Below are positions 62,284 to 62,786 of a DNA stretch of 62,786 bases, piece after piece. Made by a program: the position numbers and the translations under genes. Position 1 is the first letter of the stretch. Every line of letters starts with the position of its first letter. Location: positions 1-62,786 of the forward strand of contig JAHEEG010000006.1 in NCBI GenBank assembly GCA_024640825.1, given 5' to 3'. The notes beneath the pieces were generated by a model. That model was given only the letters and a program-made list of their open reading frames with translations. It did no database searches and was not told the origin of the DNA. The DNA comes from Gammaproteobacteria bacterium (GTDB lineage: Bacteria > Pseudomonadota > Gammaproteobacteria > Pseudomonadales > Azotimanducaceae).

Positions 62284-62786
62284 GTGAGTAAGAGGCGACT
62301 GGGTCGAGGTCTAGATGCGCTGCTGGCGGGGGATTCCGATGCCAGCCACGAATCTCCTGCCGATCTCAATGAGCTGCCCGTTGACCAAGTGGTCCGAGGC
62401 CGATATCAGCCGCGCCGGGAATTCGACCAGCAGAGTCTGGAAGAACTTGCCGCGTCTATCCGTGCGCAGGGCGTCATGCAGCCTGTGGTTGTTCGCCGTC
62501 GGCCCCAGGGTGGTTACGAGCTGATTGCTGGAGAGCGCCGTTGGCGGGCGGCTCAGCTGGCAGGCCTTACCGCTATCCCCGCGATGATCAAGGACGTTTC
62601 TGATGAGCAGGCCTCGGCGATGGCGCTCATTGAGAATATTCAGCGGGAGGATCTCAACCCGCTGGAGGAGGCCTTTGCCTTGCAGCGGCTGAAGGACGAG
62701 TTTCAGCTCACCCAGCAGCAGGTAGCCGATGCTGTTGGCAAATCCCGAGTGGCGGTTACGAACCTGCTGCGACTTCTGAATCTCGC
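62284..62786 (+). CDS. parB: chromosome partitioning protein ParB/Spo0J, N-terminal part (runs off window)
   Basis: GTG start, MSKRRLGRGLDALLAG, ELIAGERRWRAAQLAG, ALIENIQREDLNPLEEA. Confidence 0.97.
   Translation, partial: MSKRRLGRGLDALLAGDSDASHESPADLNELPVDQVVRGRYQPRREFDQQSLEELAASIRAQGVMQPVVVRRRPQGGYELIAGERRWRAAQLAGLTAIPAMIKDVSDEQASAMALIENIQREDLNPLEEAFALQRLKDEFQLTQQQVADAVGKSRVAVTNLLRLLNL

Overview
A 62.8 kb chromosomal window from a gammaproteobacterium; gene content and order resemble Marinobacter/Hahella/Pseudomonas-type genomes (an inference from gene order, no search was run). The right end is the replication-origin neighbourhood: gyrB-recF-dnaN-dnaA on the minus strand, a putative oriC at about 54.3-54.78 kb, then rpmH-rnpA-yidD-yidC-mnmE-mnmG-rsmG-parA-parB on the plus strand. 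Left of it lie plsC/gmhB/tag/lpxL-like, trkH-trkA-rsmB-fmt-def, LysM-dprA-purE-tsaC-aroE-yheV, a caa3 cytochrome oxidase locus with its assembly genes, egtB-egtD, thrB, polA/engB, cytochrome c4-dsbA-nuclease, a PQQ dehydrogenase, aceE plus a sulfotransferase, and a fatty-acid desaturase/FAD-oxidase/DUF1365 cluster at the left edge. I saw no CRISPR array, rRNA, tRNA, transposase or recognisable defence island. The most interesting signals are: (i) egtB and mnmE both lack a canonical start codon for their conserved N-termini, and both have a well-placed ATT; (ii) two parS-like palindromes of different sequence class inside recF, both read as Phe-His-Val; (iii) convergent, codon-register-aligned CDS overlaps, including PlsC and GyrB sharing 27 bp; (iv) a hairpin with an alternative pairing partner directly against the coxB start codon; (v) a 21-bp tandem duplication in engB and a 14-bp triple repeat at the aceE/sulfotransferase junction; (vi) a possible lipid-remodelling cluster cut by the left edge. 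I did not find a clearly novel multi-gene system. All functional calls come from motif recognition by eye.
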